A stretch of DNA of 64,000 nt from Eubacterium sp. AF16-48 (GTDB lineage Bacteria; Bacillota; Clostridia; Lachnospirales; Lachnospiraceae), in the NCBI RefSeq assembly GCF_003479405.1, contig NZ_QUHB01000002.1, forward strand, positions 403,981-467,980. Direction: 5' to 3'. Position numbers and translations under genes: made by a program. This document shows, piece after piece, positions 1 to 9,380 of this stretch (positions are counted from its first letter, which is position 1; each line of letters opens with the position of its first letter). The notes beneath the pieces are model-generated. The model saw only the letters and a list, made by a program, of their open reading frames with translations, did not search any database and was not told where the DNA came from.

Positions 1-1
1 C

Positions 2-379
2 ACGTCATTTACTGACACCGGGATGGGTTATCTTGACATAACAAAGATAATAGAAGACGGACTCGGAAACAGGGACACAACCCTTGACTTTTCAAGTAAA
101 CTTCTTGGAATAACCTACGGATTATACACGGACAAAAACTGCACAAGACCGGTATCCGGACTTGACAACATTGTCCTTGACAGGGACGGACACTTTAAGA
201 GCGGTCCACTGGTTCCGGGAACATACTACTTAAGGGAGAATACCCTTAATTCAGAAATATTTGCAAACAGACCGGGACTTTCAATGGAAGTGACAATATA
301 TCCGGGAAAGACAACATACTTAAACGGAGAAAAGGGATTATCCTATGACAACAGGACATGGGATAACACCATATGGTAA
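2..379 (+). CDS. Partial surface protein, Cna-B/SpaA-like fold (C-terminal end)
   Basis: The reading frame is open to the left edge, so only about the last 125 residues are visible. It contains a stretch of the type YGLYTDKNCTRPV, then LDRDGHFKSGPLVPGTYYLRE, which is the beta-sandwich pattern of SpaA/Cna-B pilin-type modules: a variable strand, a turn with DG, then G-T-Y-Y-L-R-E with the conserved Glu. It ends without an LPxTG motif or membrane helix, so this subunit is either secreted or held by another protein. The stop lies 15 bases before the start of the large LPxTG adhesin, with a GGAGG ribosome site in the gap, so the two genes are probably one transcript. The role as a surface or pilus-like component is inferred from the fold. 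Confidence 0.6.
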   Translation, partial: TSFTDTGMGYLDITKIIEDGLGNRDTTLDFSSKLLGITYGLYTDKNCTRPVSGLDNIVLDRDGHFKSGPLVPGTYYLRENTLNSEIFANRPGLSMEVTIYPGKTTYLNGEKGLSYDNRTWDNTIW

Positions 380-394
380 GGAGGAGAACAACAG

Positions 395-3300
395 ATGAAT
401 GGAATAAAAAGAAAAATAAAGAGAATTTCAGCCATTGTGATGATGTTTGTCCTTACCCTTGGCATGGCAGAGGGCATGACAATGCCCGTAAAGGCAGCGG
501 ATGCCATACTGGTTTCAGGATCAACGGGATACTTTTACATAAAGGTTGTAAATGACACAACAGGGGACACGGATACCTTAAGGGTAAACGTGACGGCAAA
601 AAAGGCATCAGGAAAGAAGTTATCCGCAGGTGATGAAACGGCAACAAGCAACACCGTAACGTATTCGGGAAGTGTGACAAGTCCGAAGCTGGGGCTTAAG
701 CTCAATGCCACACAGTCCCATAAGAACATCGTGACATCACAGGATGGCACCGTTTCGCTTTTAATGTGTGACCTGCAGTTTAGTGTACCGGCACACACCT
801 CATACGTTAAGGTTGAAAAGAACAACAGAAACAATCACACATTCAGACTTGCGGACAAGGTAAAAACACCGATAACCAAGAACTCATACACGGACGTGAC
901 GGTGGCACATAACAGCAGTTCATACACAAAGAGCATGATAATGGCATTAAACCTTTATGAGTGCGGATTGAGACAGGGCAATGCAAGTGTACACAGCACA
1001 ATCACACTTCATATAGGAAGAAACTCATACGGCATAGCCTACAATCTTGACGGCGGAAAGTTTGCAAAGGGTTACAACACCACTTACACAAACCCGTCAA
1101 ACGGAAGAACACAGAAACAGAACCCGACAACCGCACTTGACGGAGGGGAAAAGACATCAGACTACAGCAATTCCTACTTTTACGTGGAAAAACCAACAAA
1201 GGCAGGATACACCTTTAAGGGCTGGAACATAACGGGAATGGATAATGACACCCATTACTTTTACACAAGCGGTGGTGCAAAGACCACAACGGGAACAGCA
1301 CTTAACACAACAACAAATGCGGATGCCATGAAGAGCAGCTACATCCCGACATCATACATGAACCTTAGGGCAACCTCCGGCACCGTCACATTCAACGCAC
1401 TGTTTGACGTGAACAGATACACCGTCATATATGACGGAAACGGTGCAACAGCCGGAACGATGGCAAATCAGGAACACACGTATGACGCAGCCCTTAACCT
1501 TACACAGAATGCATACATAAGAACGGGGCACACCTTCCTTGGATGGAGCAGAAACAGGGATGCCGCAGAGCCGGAGTTCCTAAACGGTGAAAGCGTTAAG
1601 AACCTGACAACGGATGCAGACGGAAAGGTTACACTTTATGCAGTGTGGGTAAAGAATTCATCAGCCCTTAACAATGCAAACATCCTAAAGAACATAAAGA
1701 AGATAATGAAGGTAAACGTTGTAAAGACTGATGAAACGGATGATAAAAAGACACTTGATGCAACATTTGACGTTTATGAGTGGTCAAAGGACCTGAACAA
1801 CGGATACGGAGCATACAAAAACACCCCGTCATTTTCCATTAAGTCAAACGAGGAAAACATCTTTAACTATACTGCAGACAACCTTGGAAAGTTCAAGATA
1901 AAGGAAACGGATGTTGAGGCACCGTACATCAACAATGGTGACGAGGCAGAAATAAGTCTAAAGGACGGACTTGACATGCCATTTTATGAAAACACCATGG
2001 TTGAAGAGGACAAGGGTGTCTTTGTCATGGGTGCAGGATATGCGAAAGGTGACATTGTAAGAGACAGTGCAGACACAAAGAATGCAACCTACTATCAGGC
2101 AAGGGTCGCAAACGTTGGAAAGAGACCGACAGACGGCGATTACTGGTTAAGACTTGATGAAAACAATTACAGTAAGTACAAGAGACTGATAAAGGGTGCC
2201 GGCGAATGGAATGCCGCAAATGCATACGCAAAGACCTTTGGTGTTAAGATTGGGAATGCATCCGAAGGAGCAAAGAATGGAATAATCTTTTCGTTAAGAA
2301 AGAAGGATGAGCGTGGCACACTGCTTACGGGAGCCGGATTCAACGTTTACTATGCAGACGATAACAGCCTGTGCAGGGCGATGAATAAACGTTTAAACAT
2401 AAAGGGTGTTTACTCAACGGATATTGATGCTAAGGGAAAGCCGCTTGAATATCCAGAGATTTCAGTAAATGATGACCAGTCTCATGCAACCCTTAACGCT
2501 GACGGAACAAAGACACTGAAACTCGTTGTAAGGGAAGACAGGGTTCCCGACAACTACGGAAAGATTGAGGACTTCAGGGTTGACGCACATGTGGTTTACA
2601 GTGACATTGAAGCCAAATGGAAGGCAGATAATCTCACGGTTACATTTTCAGACGGAAAGACAGTCACCATTGAAAACGGTGGAACAGTAGATGCAGAGGA
2701 ATTAATTGACGAGTCATACAGACTTAACATAAGTGTCACAAAGCAGTCAAAGAAACAGAACTACAGCGTTGCTGACCTTGAGGGTGCGGAATACACCGTG
2801 TATGAGGACAGCGCACTTTCCCTTCCGGTAACAACCATTATAATAGGAAGAAACGGAAAGGGAGCTGCAGAAAACCTTCCGCTTAAGGACTACTGGATTA
2901 AGGAAACAAAGGCACCAAAGAGTGGAAAGTTCCTGTTTTCAGACGAGGTAAAACAGATAAGGGCAGAAGACATTGCAACCGGAAGCGGCACAACAACCTT
3001 TAATGCCACCGTTACCTTCGAGGAAGACGAGGACAGCGCAAGGTTAAACGTACACAAGGTGGACGACAGGGGAAATGACCTAAACGGTGCAGAGTTTACC
3101 CTGTATGAGTGCCCGGCAGACGTGACAGACAAAAACATTGATGATTACGATTACAGCAATGTAAAGAGCCGTGGAACAGAAAAGGTTGTAAACGGCTACG
3201 CAGCATTTGAAGACATTCCTTTTGGAAAGTACGTCCTTGTTGAAACAAAGGTTCCCGACGGATACAAAAAGGCACCAAACCAGATGGTGGAGCTTACAAC

Positions 3301-5503
3301 GGAAAACGGCGGAAACAGTGACGTGACTGCAAAAACCATAACGGTAGTGAACGAGGAAGAAAAGGCAAGAATAAAGCTGTACAAGGAAGACAGCACGGAC
3401 AATGGAAGAATTGAGGGTGCAGTCTTTAAGATATTTGACGTAAATAACAACAGCTACATCATGCAGGATGTTTCAGGCACCGATGATGAAGGAAACGAAA
3501 TAATCAGTCAGGAAGAAAGACTGTTTGTTACAGATGAAAACGGACTGATCAAGACGGAAGAGCTGACATATGGAACATACAGAATTGAAGAAGTTGAGGC
3601 ACCTGACGGATACGTGAGGGATGACACACCAAGGACAGTGAATCTTGAAAAGGGAAAGGAAGACGGTGTTGATGAAGACGGCATACCGTACTTTAAAGTA
3701 ACCTTTGAGAACAAAAAGACCGAGACATGGATTGACAAGACGGACATCACAACAGGTGAGGAGCTTACAGGCGGTGAGTACACCGTGACAGACATAAGCG
3801 GAAACACTGTTGACCACTGGACCAGTGACGGAAAGACACACAAGATTTACGGACTAAAGGCAGGTGAAAAGTACACACTCACGGAAGAGGTGGCACCTGA
3901 CGGATACACCATTGCCACACCGATTGAATTTACTGTGAATGAAGACGGAAGTGTGACAAAGGTGGAAATGAAGGATGATTACAATAAGTTAGAGCTTAGA
4001 AAGTGTGACATCACCACAGGCGAGGAAATAGAAGGTGCTGAAATGGAACTTTATGACAGCGAGAACAACCTTGTTGACAGCTGGATTTCAGAAAAGACAC
4101 CTCACAGAATAGACAGAATAAAGACGGGTACCTACAGACTTGTTGAGAAAAGGGCACCAAAGGGATACGTGGTTGCTGAAAGCATAACCTTTGAGGTTGG
4201 CGAGAGCAACGAGGTACAGCAGGTCGTGATGAATGATGATTACACAAAGACAAGATTCATAAAACTTGCAACGGATACAGGTGAACCGCTTTCAGGATGT
4301 GTACTGCAGGTGCTTGACAAAAACAGAAACGTTGTTGAACAGTGGACAACCGACGGAAGCGAACACGAGATAGATTATCTCGTAGAAGGTGAGACATACT
4401 ATCTTCATGAGGTGTCGGCACCGGATGATTACCAGAAGGCAGAAGACATAGAGTTTGTTGCAGGAAGACAGTGGAATGACGGAAACGGCGTGACAGAAGA
4501 TGACTACAACAGAATGGATGGCACACAGTTTACGGACCAGGGAGGAAACAAAGTGAACTGGGACGATGGAAAGCTGCCAACGAATGAACCTGCAGACGAC
4601 CTTGAACCGGAAACCGGAAGTGATGATGACATCACAAATCCTGATGACGGGGACGGAGTTGTTGACGAGGTTGACAGGAACGGTGAAACGGGTGATGCTT
4701 ATGATGCGTCAGCTGCGGAAACAGTCACAATCACAATGCTTGACAAGCCGAAACTTGTTTCAATCATAAAGAAAACGGGAAGCGGAGACCTTCTTCCGGG
4801 AGCAAGACTGCAGTTACTTGATGAAAGCGGAAATGTCCTGTATTCATGGACAACGGGAGCAGACACGTCAAGTGTGTTCAGACTTGGAAACGGAAAGTAC
4901 AGGATACATGAAGAGTATGCACCTGAAAACTATGAGCTTGCAAAGGACATAGAGTTTGAGGTAACAGACGATACCACGGAAGTTGAATACGTGATGACTG
5001 ATGAGTATACCGGAGGATCCATTAAGGTATTAAAAACAGATGGTGGCACCGGAAAACCGCTTGAGGGTGCAGAGTTTACCTTAAAGGGTGAAAACGGACT
5101 CACCATTACCGGAAAAACCGACAAGAACGGTGAACTTGTATTCGGAGTTAAAAACGGTGAAAAGACACTTCCACCACAGAAGTACACCTTAACCGAAACA
5201 AAGACGGTAAACGGACACAGCCTGTTAAAGGACCCTGTTGAGATAACACTTCCACTTAAACTCACAAAGGCTGAGGCGGATGCAATGGGAGCAGACACCT
5301 CAAAGGCAAAGTGGGATGAGGAAAACGAAGTGTACAGGTTCTTTGACCTTACATATGAGGTAAAGAATGACGCAACACTTAAACTTCCGGCAACGGGAGC
5401 ACAGGGCATGATTTACGGCATTGCGGGAGCTGTGATAATGATTGTGCTCACACTTCTTTATCTGTTCATTAAAGGTAAGAAGAGAAGATACAGAATTTCA
5501 TAA
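395..5503 (+). CDS. Giant LPxTG cell-wall adhesin with InlB B-repeats and tandem Cna-B modules
   Basis: A 1702-residue secreted, wall-anchored protein. Residues 1-35 form a signal peptide (basic start, hydrophobic core, cut near VKA-AD). Two Listeria-Bacteroides (InlB B) repeats lie near residues 215-290 (YNLDGGKF, GYTFKGW) and 342-420 (YTVIYDGNG, FLGWS, LYAVW). About ten Cna-B-like modules begin near residues 439, 631, 775, 884, 992, 1110, 1198, 1285, 1452 and 1541; many carry the pattern K-x-D, L-x-G-A-x-F/Y and Y-x-L-x-E-x-x-A-P-x-G-Y, the Lys/Glu signature of isopeptide-bonded modules. An acidic linker lies near 1370-1440. LPATG at 1664-1668, a membrane helix and the tail KGKKRRYRIS complete a sortase signal. 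The start at 395 is set by AGGAGG 13 bases upstream. No sortase gene is in the window. The sequence is G/C-rich compared with the core genes, suggesting transfer. Adhesin function is inferred. Confidence 0.85.
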   Translation: MNGIKRKIKRISAIVMMFVLTLGMAEGMTMPVKAADAILVSGSTGYFYIKVVNDTTGDTDTLRVNVTAKKASGKKLSAGDETATSNTVTYSGSVTSPKLGLKLNATQSHKNIVTSQDGTVSLLMCDLQFSVPAHTSYVKVEKNNRNNHTFRLADKVKTPITKNSYTDVTVAHNSSSYTKSMIMALNLYECGLRQGNASVHSTITLHIGRNSYGIAYNLDGGKFAKGYNTTYTNPSNGRTQKQNPTTALDGGEKTSDYSNSYFYVEKPTKAGYTFKGWNITGMDNDTHYFYTSGGAKTTTGTALNTTTNADAMKSSYIPTSYMNLRATSGTVTFNALFDVNRYTVIYDGNGATAGTMANQEHTYDAALNLTQNAYIRTGHTFLGWSRNRDAAEPEFLNGESVKNLTTDADGKVTLYAVWVKNSSALNNANILKNIKKIMKVNVVKTDETDDKKTLDATFDVYEWSKDLNNGYGAYKNTPSFSIKSNEENIFNYTADNLGKFKIKETDVEAPYINNGDEAEISLKDGLDMPFYENTMVEEDKGVFVMGAGYAKGDIVRDSADTKNATYYQARVANVGKRPTDGDYWLRLDENNYSKYKRLIKGAGEWNAANAYAKTFGVKIGNASEGAKNGIIFSLRKKDERGTLLTGAGFNVYYADDNSLCRAMNKRLNIKGVYSTDIDAKGKPLEYPEISVNDDQSHATLNADGTKTLKLVVREDRVPDNYGKIEDFRVDAHVVYSDIEAKWKADNLTVTFSDGKTVTIENGGTVDAEELIDESYRLNISVTKQSKKQNYSVADLEGAEYTVYEDSALSLPVTTIIIGRNGKGAAENLPLKDYWIKETKAPKSGKFLFSDEVKQIRAEDIATGSGTTTFNATVTFEEDEDSARLNVHKVDDRGNDLNGAEFTLYECPADVTDKNIDDYDYSNVKSRGTEKVVNGYAAFEDIPFGKYVLVETKVPDGYKKAPNQMVELTTENGGNSDVTAKTITVVNEEEKARIKLYKEDSTDNGRIEGAVFKIFDVNNNSYIMQDVSGTDDEGNEIISQEERLFVTDENGLIKTEELTYGTYRIEEVEAPDGYVRDDTPRTVNLEKGKEDGVDEDGIPYFKVTFENKKTETWIDKTDITTGEELTGGEYTVTDISGNTVDHWTSDGKTHKIYGLKAGEKYTLTEEVAPDGYTIATPIEFTVNEDGSVTKVEMKDDYNKLELRKCDITTGEEIEGAEMELYDSENNLVDSWISEKTPHRIDRIKTGTYRLVEKRAPKGYVVAESITFEVGESNEVQQVVMNDDYTKTRFIKLATDTGEPLSGCVLQVLDKNRNVVEQWTTDGSEHEIDYLVEGETYYLHEVSAPDDYQKAEDIEFVAGRQWNDGNGVTEDDYNRMDGTQFTDQGGNKVNWDDGKLPTNEPADDLEPETGSDDDITNPDDGDGVVDEVDRNGETGDAYDASAAETVTITMLDKPKLVSIIKKTGSGDLLPGARLQLLDESGNVLYSWTTGADTSSVFRLGNGKYRIHEEYAPENYELAKDIEFEVTDDTTEVEYVMTDEYTGGSIKVLKTDGGTGKPLEGAEFTLKGENGLTITGKTDKNGELVFGVKNGEKTLPPQKYTLTETKTVNGHSLLKDPVEITLPLKLTKAEADAMGADTSKAKWDEENEVYRFFDLTYEVKNDATLKLPATGAQGMIYGIAGAVIMIVLTLLYLFIKGKKRRYRIS

Positions 5504-5510
5504 ACTAAAA

Positions 5511-5543
5511 GCAGATGAGGGGGAGTTTTCCCCCTTGTTCTGC
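5511..5543 (+). terminator. Hairpin after the adhesin gene, likely terminator
   Basis: GCAGA pairs with TCTGC and AGGGGGA pairs with TCCCCCT around a GTTT loop, giving a strong G/C hairpin 8 bases after the adhesin stop. No clean T-run follows, so it may act mainly as an RNA 3' stabiliser. Confidence 0.55.
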
Positions 5544-5839
5544 ATTAACCATAACCATACGGAAAACAAAAACAACCCCAGAGACAGAAAAGTATAAACA
5601 GACATGAAAGGTATTTCCGGACAGTAGGATGTTATGTGGAAGTAACCGGTAACGTTACGGATAAAGAGAAACTTCTTATATAATTATAATATATATAAGG
5701 AAGAAAAAAGACAAAAGTATCCGTAATGCTGACTTTTTATTAATAAGTAAAAAATGTATTGCAAACATAGGTTTAATCAGATATAATAGGATTAACAGAA
5801 CAAATGTTCGAGAGAAATAAAGAGAGGAGATGAGCTGGA
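5544..5839. other. Non-coding stretch between adhesin and transglutaminase-like gene
   Basis: With the hairpin at 5511 this gene-free gap is 336 bases. I see no gene in it. It holds a perfect 10-base palindrome GTAACGTTAC at 5649-5658, which could be an operator, an A/T-rich tract near 5680-5700, and the promoter at 5759-5787 listed separately. Confidence 0.6.
5759..5787 (+). promoter_or_regulatory. SigA-type promoter of the transglutaminase-like gene
   Basis: TTGCAA at 5759-5764 and TATAAT at 5782-5787 are separated by 17 bases. Start of transcription is expected near 5794, giving a leader of about 45 bases ending in the ribosome site GAGAGGAG before the ATG at 5840. Confidence 0.7.
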
Positions 5840-7975
5840 ATGAAAAGGATAATGGCATGGATAATTATTTTCTGCACCGTTATTGTCACTGTCTTACCGG
5901 GCGGAAGTAAGGCAGAGGCATACACCATAACCGAAAAGGGCGGAATGCGTACTGCCAGTGAACTGTCGGAAGCTGCCATAAAGGTACTTGATGAGGTTTC
6001 GGTAACTGACAAGGCCATGCTTGATGACGTGATAAAAAGGTCATATGAGAATGACTTCAGGAATAAAACATACATCATAAAAAACGAGGGCGAAGATATT
6101 GACACGACATACTGGCGTCAGTACGTGTATTCACAGGGAGACTTCAGGGTTTCTCTTAACTGGAGCGTGGATAAATGTGTTGCAGTGACCGGGGATTATC
6201 ATTACTACACCGTAAGAATGGGTTCAAGGGTATCAATATCTCCGTTTGATTATGCCACCAGCACGATAGACCGGTGGGATGAATACATGGACGTGATAAG
6301 GGATGTTGAAAACAGAATCGGAATACTGAATGCTGACCTGTGTGATTATCAGAAGATACAGCTAGCGTACACATGGATAAAACAGAACGTAAAGTACGGT
6401 TATGCAAGTGATGTGTCCGGGCAGCATGTATCCGGAGGACAGGAGCCAATAGAAGCGATACTTTATGGCTATGCCGTATGTGGAGGTTATACACGTGTGT
6501 TCAACCGTTTCATGCATGACTGTGGAATTAAGAGCTACTATCTTTCAAACGTTTCCCATGCATTTAACTTTGTAAGACTTGACGGAAAACATTACAAGAC
6601 GGACTGCCAGGTGGGAACAGTGGATTGCTATGAGGGTTATGAACAGTACAATAAGAATGGCAAGCTACTGTGGGAACTGAACAGGGCACTTGTCGGAACA
6701 ACCAAGAAGATTTCAAGCGAACTTTTTGAGTACAGTGCCATAACGCACTACGATACTGAATTTGAGCATGGCTCAGTTGATAATTGTGTCATGGGTCCGT
6801 TGGCAGAAATAACAGAACCAACCTGTACAACCGACGGGACATTCTTAAAGGAAGGAAAGGTTGATGAGCACTGTGATTACTGTGGTAAAATCCATTCATT
6901 TACCCTTCCTGCAACACATACCTACAAAACGGTAGAAAACAAGCTACCAACCTGTACGGAAGAAGGCGAGATAAAGAAAGTATGCAGTGAGTGTGGCAAT
7001 GAGAAAACGGAAAAAGTTGCCATAAAACCGCATGACTATAAGATTGACACTGCTGACAGTGATTATGACACCGAAGGTTGGTTCAAGATTGTATGTAATA
7101 CCTGTGGAAAGGTCTACTACGAGGAATACAGGGATAAGCTGGAGAGACCAACGCAGTCTGAAACTGAAACCACAACCACTGAGGAATCGGTAACGACACC
7201 TGCATATCAGGAAAGTGACCTTGAAAAAAAAGACAGGGGCTACGGAATAATCACATGGTATGACGCAGAGAAGGAAGACTGGTTCTGTAAACAGGGCCAA
7301 TTTGAAATGTCAATGAAAAGGGAAATAAGTGGAAACGGGGCATACACCGATGGTTTGTGGGTGGAATGCGGAACGCTTGACAAGGGAAGACTTTACGACA
7401 AGCAGGCGGGCAAGTGGGTTAATGCCGGAGACAGTGTTGACTGTTACTTTGACGTGGATAGCCGTACATGGAAGATATACATGAAGTATTACACAGAGGA
7501 ACCGCAGGCTACAACCACGGCACCGGAAGAGGAAGTTACAACAACTTCACCTGCCACGGAAGAAACGGAAACCGTAAAACCGACACAGTCTGCAACAACA
7601 GTAAAGGTAAATCCTACGACAGAGAAACCACAGACACCTACCACACGTAAGCCACAGGTTACAACAAAGAAACCGCAGACCAAAAAACCGGCAAAGCCCA
7701 AACAAATGAAATTTAAGAGTGCAAAGAATGACAAGAAGAAACGGATAAGCCTTAAGTGGAAGAAAGTTAATGGAGCAACAAAGTATCAGATAAAATGGGT
7801 ACTTGGAAGAGGGAAAAAAGCAAAGACGAAAACCAAGAGCTTTAAAGGAAAAACGACTTCATGTGCGTTCAAGAGACTTAAAAAAGGTAAAACCTATAAA
7901 GTGTACATTCGAGCCTATAATAAAAGCGGTTGGGGTAAGTGGAGTAGAGCTAAGAAGGTAAGAATAAAGAAATAA
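5840..7975 (+). CDS. Secreted transglutaminase-fold protein with Cys-pair repeats and C-terminal Fn3 domain
   Basis: 711 residues with a signal peptide ending near residue 27 (GGSKAEA). The middle part (about 170-260) looks like a transglutaminase/CYK3-type cysteine-protease fold: AYTWIKQNVKYGYA, then the Cys of YAVCGGYTRVF (Cys214), the His of SNVSHAFNFV and the Asp of HYKTDC form the expected Cys-His-Asp triad. Residues about 325-430 contain repeated CxxC pairs (CDYCG, CSECG, CNTCG) reminiscent of small zinc-ribbon repeats seen in Clostridial surface proteins. A Thr-rich linker (about 565-615) leads to a very basic fibronectin-III-like domain (ISLKWKKVNGATKYQIKW, then YKVYIRAYNKSGW). No sortase motif is seen; the basic C-terminus may bind the wall. 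It has its own promoter and terminator next to the adhesin gene. Enzymatic activity is inferred only. Confidence 0.75.
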   Translation: MKRIMAWIIIFCTVIVTVLPGGSKAEAYTITEKGGMRTASELSEAAIKVLDEVSVTDKAMLDDVIKRSYENDFRNKTYIIKNEGEDIDTTYWRQYVYSQGDFRVSLNWSVDKCVAVTGDYHYYTVRMGSRVSISPFDYATSTIDRWDEYMDVIRDVENRIGILNADLCDYQKIQLAYTWIKQNVKYGYASDVSGQHVSGGQEPIEAILYGYAVCGGYTRVFNRFMHDCGIKSYYLSNVSHAFNFVRLDGKHYKTDCQVGTVDCYEGYEQYNKNGKLLWELNRALVGTTKKISSELFEYSAITHYDTEFEHGSVDNCVMGPLAEITEPTCTTDGTFLKEGKVDEHCDYCGKIHSFTLPATHTYKTVENKLPTCTEEGEIKKVCSECGNEKTEKVAIKPHDYKIDTADSDYDTEGWFKIVCNTCGKVYYEEYRDKLERPTQSETETTTTEESVTTPAYQESDLEKKDRGYGIITWYDAEKEDWFCKQGQFEMSMKREISGNGAYTDGLWVECGTLDKGRLYDKQAGKWVNAGDSVDCYFDVDSRTWKIYMKYYTEEPQATTTAPEEEVTTTSPATEETETVKPTQSATTVKVNPTTEKPQTPTTRKPQVTTKKPQTKKPAKPKQMKFKSAKNDKKKRISLKWKKVNGATKYQIKWVLGRGKKAKTKTKSFKGKTTSCAFKRLKKGKTYKVYIRAYNKSGWGKWSRAKKVRIKK

Positions 7976-7983
7976 CAGACAGA

Positions 7984-8024
7984 AAAGGGAATGGCATACT
8001 TAGTAGCTGTTCCCTTTGTTTTTT
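7984..8024 (+). terminator. Rho-independent terminator
   Basis: AAAGGGAA (7984-7991) pairs with TTCCCTTT (8010-8017), followed by G and six T. It ends the transglutaminase-like gene. A near copy lies at 8473-8514. Confidence 0.85.
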
Positions 8025-8047
8025 AGAATTAAGGAAAGGAAGAAAAA

Positions 8048-8227
8048 ATGATAATAGTGGCAGATAACGGAGTTGAAACACAAACAAGAAAACTGAAAGA
8101 GGGCGTAACATTAGAGGAAGCCAAAGCCCGGGTGTGGAAACTGTGGGAAGATGACTGGCTGGGACTTGATTACAGACTGGAAGACAATGATGGAAACGTA
8201 ATATTTGAATTAGAGCATGACGATTAG
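8048..8227 (+). CDS. Small acidic protein, unknown function
   Basis: A 59-residue reading frame beginning MIIVADNGVETQTRKL and ending NVIFELEHDD. The ribosome site GGAAAGGAAG lies just before the ATG, and codon choice resembles the neighbouring accessory genes. The protein is acidic, with three Trp near the middle (VWKLWEDDWLG) and no signal peptide or membrane segment. The pattern of short beta strands around one helix suggests a compact alpha/beta fold. I do not recognise the family. It follows directly after a terminator, and no promoter is obvious in the 23-base gap, so expression may rely on read-through. Confidence 0.6.
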   Translation: MIIVADNGVETQTRKLKEGVTLEEAKARVWKLWEDDWLGLDYRLEDNDGNVIFELEHDD

Positions 8228-8624
8228 GATGCTGCAAGAGATTTACATGGAAATAGAACAAAAGAATTACTCACTATTGATTTCAGATGTATTTTAGTAT
8301 TAATTTAGAGGTAACGTCTAATTTATATCTTTTTATACTTGTTTTTCACCCCATATTTTGATAAAATCAGAGTATTAAATTAAACGGTCGTTTATATCGG
8401 TACTATTTAATAAAGATAAATGTATAGGGGTGCTATACAAAGAAATATAAATTAATAAATTTAATTGATGTTAAAGGGAATGACGTGCTTAATGGCTATA
8501 CCCTTTATTTTTTTGTCACAAAATACCTGTCCTTAACTGATTCTTAACCGGTTTATGAATTAGAATAATAGTGTCGGGCGATGGGGGAAAATGTCTTGAA
8601 ATTCTAAAAAATGGGAGAAGATAC
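8228..8624. other. Gene-free stretch with a duplicated terminator
   Basis: A/T-rich, with no convincing reading frame apart from the terminator copy at 8473-8514. Because that terminator is homologous to the one at 7984-8024 but has no intact gene in front of it, this may be the scar of a deleted or decayed gene copy. Confidence 0.5.
8473..8514 (+). terminator. Second copy of the 7984 terminator, no intact gene upstream
   Basis: AAAGGG (8473-8478) pairs with CCCTTT (8501-8506), followed by A and seven T. By eye, 33 of 41 positions match the terminator at 7984-8024, and seven of the eight differences are G/A transitions, so the two are related by descent. Confidence 0.75.
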
Positions 8625-9071
8625 ATGAAGATATACACGATGGGATTTAAGGGGAAAAGTCAGGAAGAATTTATTAAAACAATAAATAAGAAAAAAATTG
8701 AGCTTGTAGTTGACATGAGAGAAAGAAACAGATTTCCGATGTTGGGATTTTGCAACGAAGGAGAACTGAAAAAATGTTTGAAGGAAAAATGTAATTGTGA
8801 CTACTTATATAATTCTATGCTTGCACCAATGTGTGGTTATTATGAAGCCTACACGGAGAGGGCAATTTCGTGGGATGAATATGTGGCAAAATATAAAGAA
8901 ACACTTTCGGAAAGGGGAATTGCAGGGAGATTTCTGATTGACTGTATGGAATATGAAAGGATAATGATAATTTGTCTGGGAAAAACACCGGGTAGGTGTT
9001 CAAGAAAACTGCTGGCAGAGTGGTTACAAGAGAGAATACGTGGAATTGAGATAGAGATAAAGCATTTATAA
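8625..9071 (+). CDS. DUF488 family protein
   Basis: 148 residues from ATG 8625, chosen because GGGAGAAG lies 4 bases before it and the family match begins there; a GTG at 8571 in the same frame would add 18 residues unlike the family. The sequence opens MKIYTMGFKGKSQEEF, close to the IYTIGYSG.s.eeF start of DUF488, followed by LVVDMRERNRF (family VDVR), and ends IICLGKTPGRCSRKLLAEWL, matching the usual C-x(n)-CHR-x-L-AEWL. Here the His of CHR is Ser, a small departure at a conserved site. The family is small, cytoplasmic and of unproven biochemistry. It stands alone between the accessory block and rpsO. Confidence 0.75.
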   Translation: MKIYTMGFKGKSQEEFIKTINKKKIELVVDMRERNRFPMLGFCNEGELKKCLKEKCNCDYLYNSMLAPMCGYYEAYTERAISWDEYVAKYKETLSERGIAGRFLIDCMEYERIMIICLGKTPGRCSRKLLAEWLQERIRGIEIEIKHL

Positions 9072-9380
9072 AAAATATTTGATTTAATAAGAAATGTGTG
9101 TTATAGCAATACGGTTATTTGGAGTTATTATTGATTGATATAAGTGTTCTTAGTTAACTAATGTCTACTTGATGTAGACGTATAGAGCTTGTAGGAAGAA
9201 AAGAACAAGCATATTAAAGAGGATAATTGATTTTTTTAGAACAAATATTAAAATTGTAATAAGTTAGCTGAGAAAACATATCAAGATCAAAAACTCGAAA
9301 TAGCTGATACACCATATTTCTCAATTTTCCTATAGACATTTCAGATATCATGGTGTATACTATCAAAGTATGTTTAACCT
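9072..9380. other. Gap before rpsO with several inverted repeats
   Basis: With the rpsO leader this gene-free gap is 381 bases. Three inverted repeats are visible: GTCTAC/GTAGAC at 9163-9179, GCTTGT/ACAAGC at 9187-9210 and TACACCAT/ATGGTGTA at 9308-9357. None is followed by a T-run, so they are not ordinary terminators. I see no gene. Confidence 0.5.

Noticed and set aside
4930..5409. 159-codon frame antisense to the adhesin
   Set aside because: Low-complexity Ser/Val/Phe composition that mirrors the adhesin codons; no start site.
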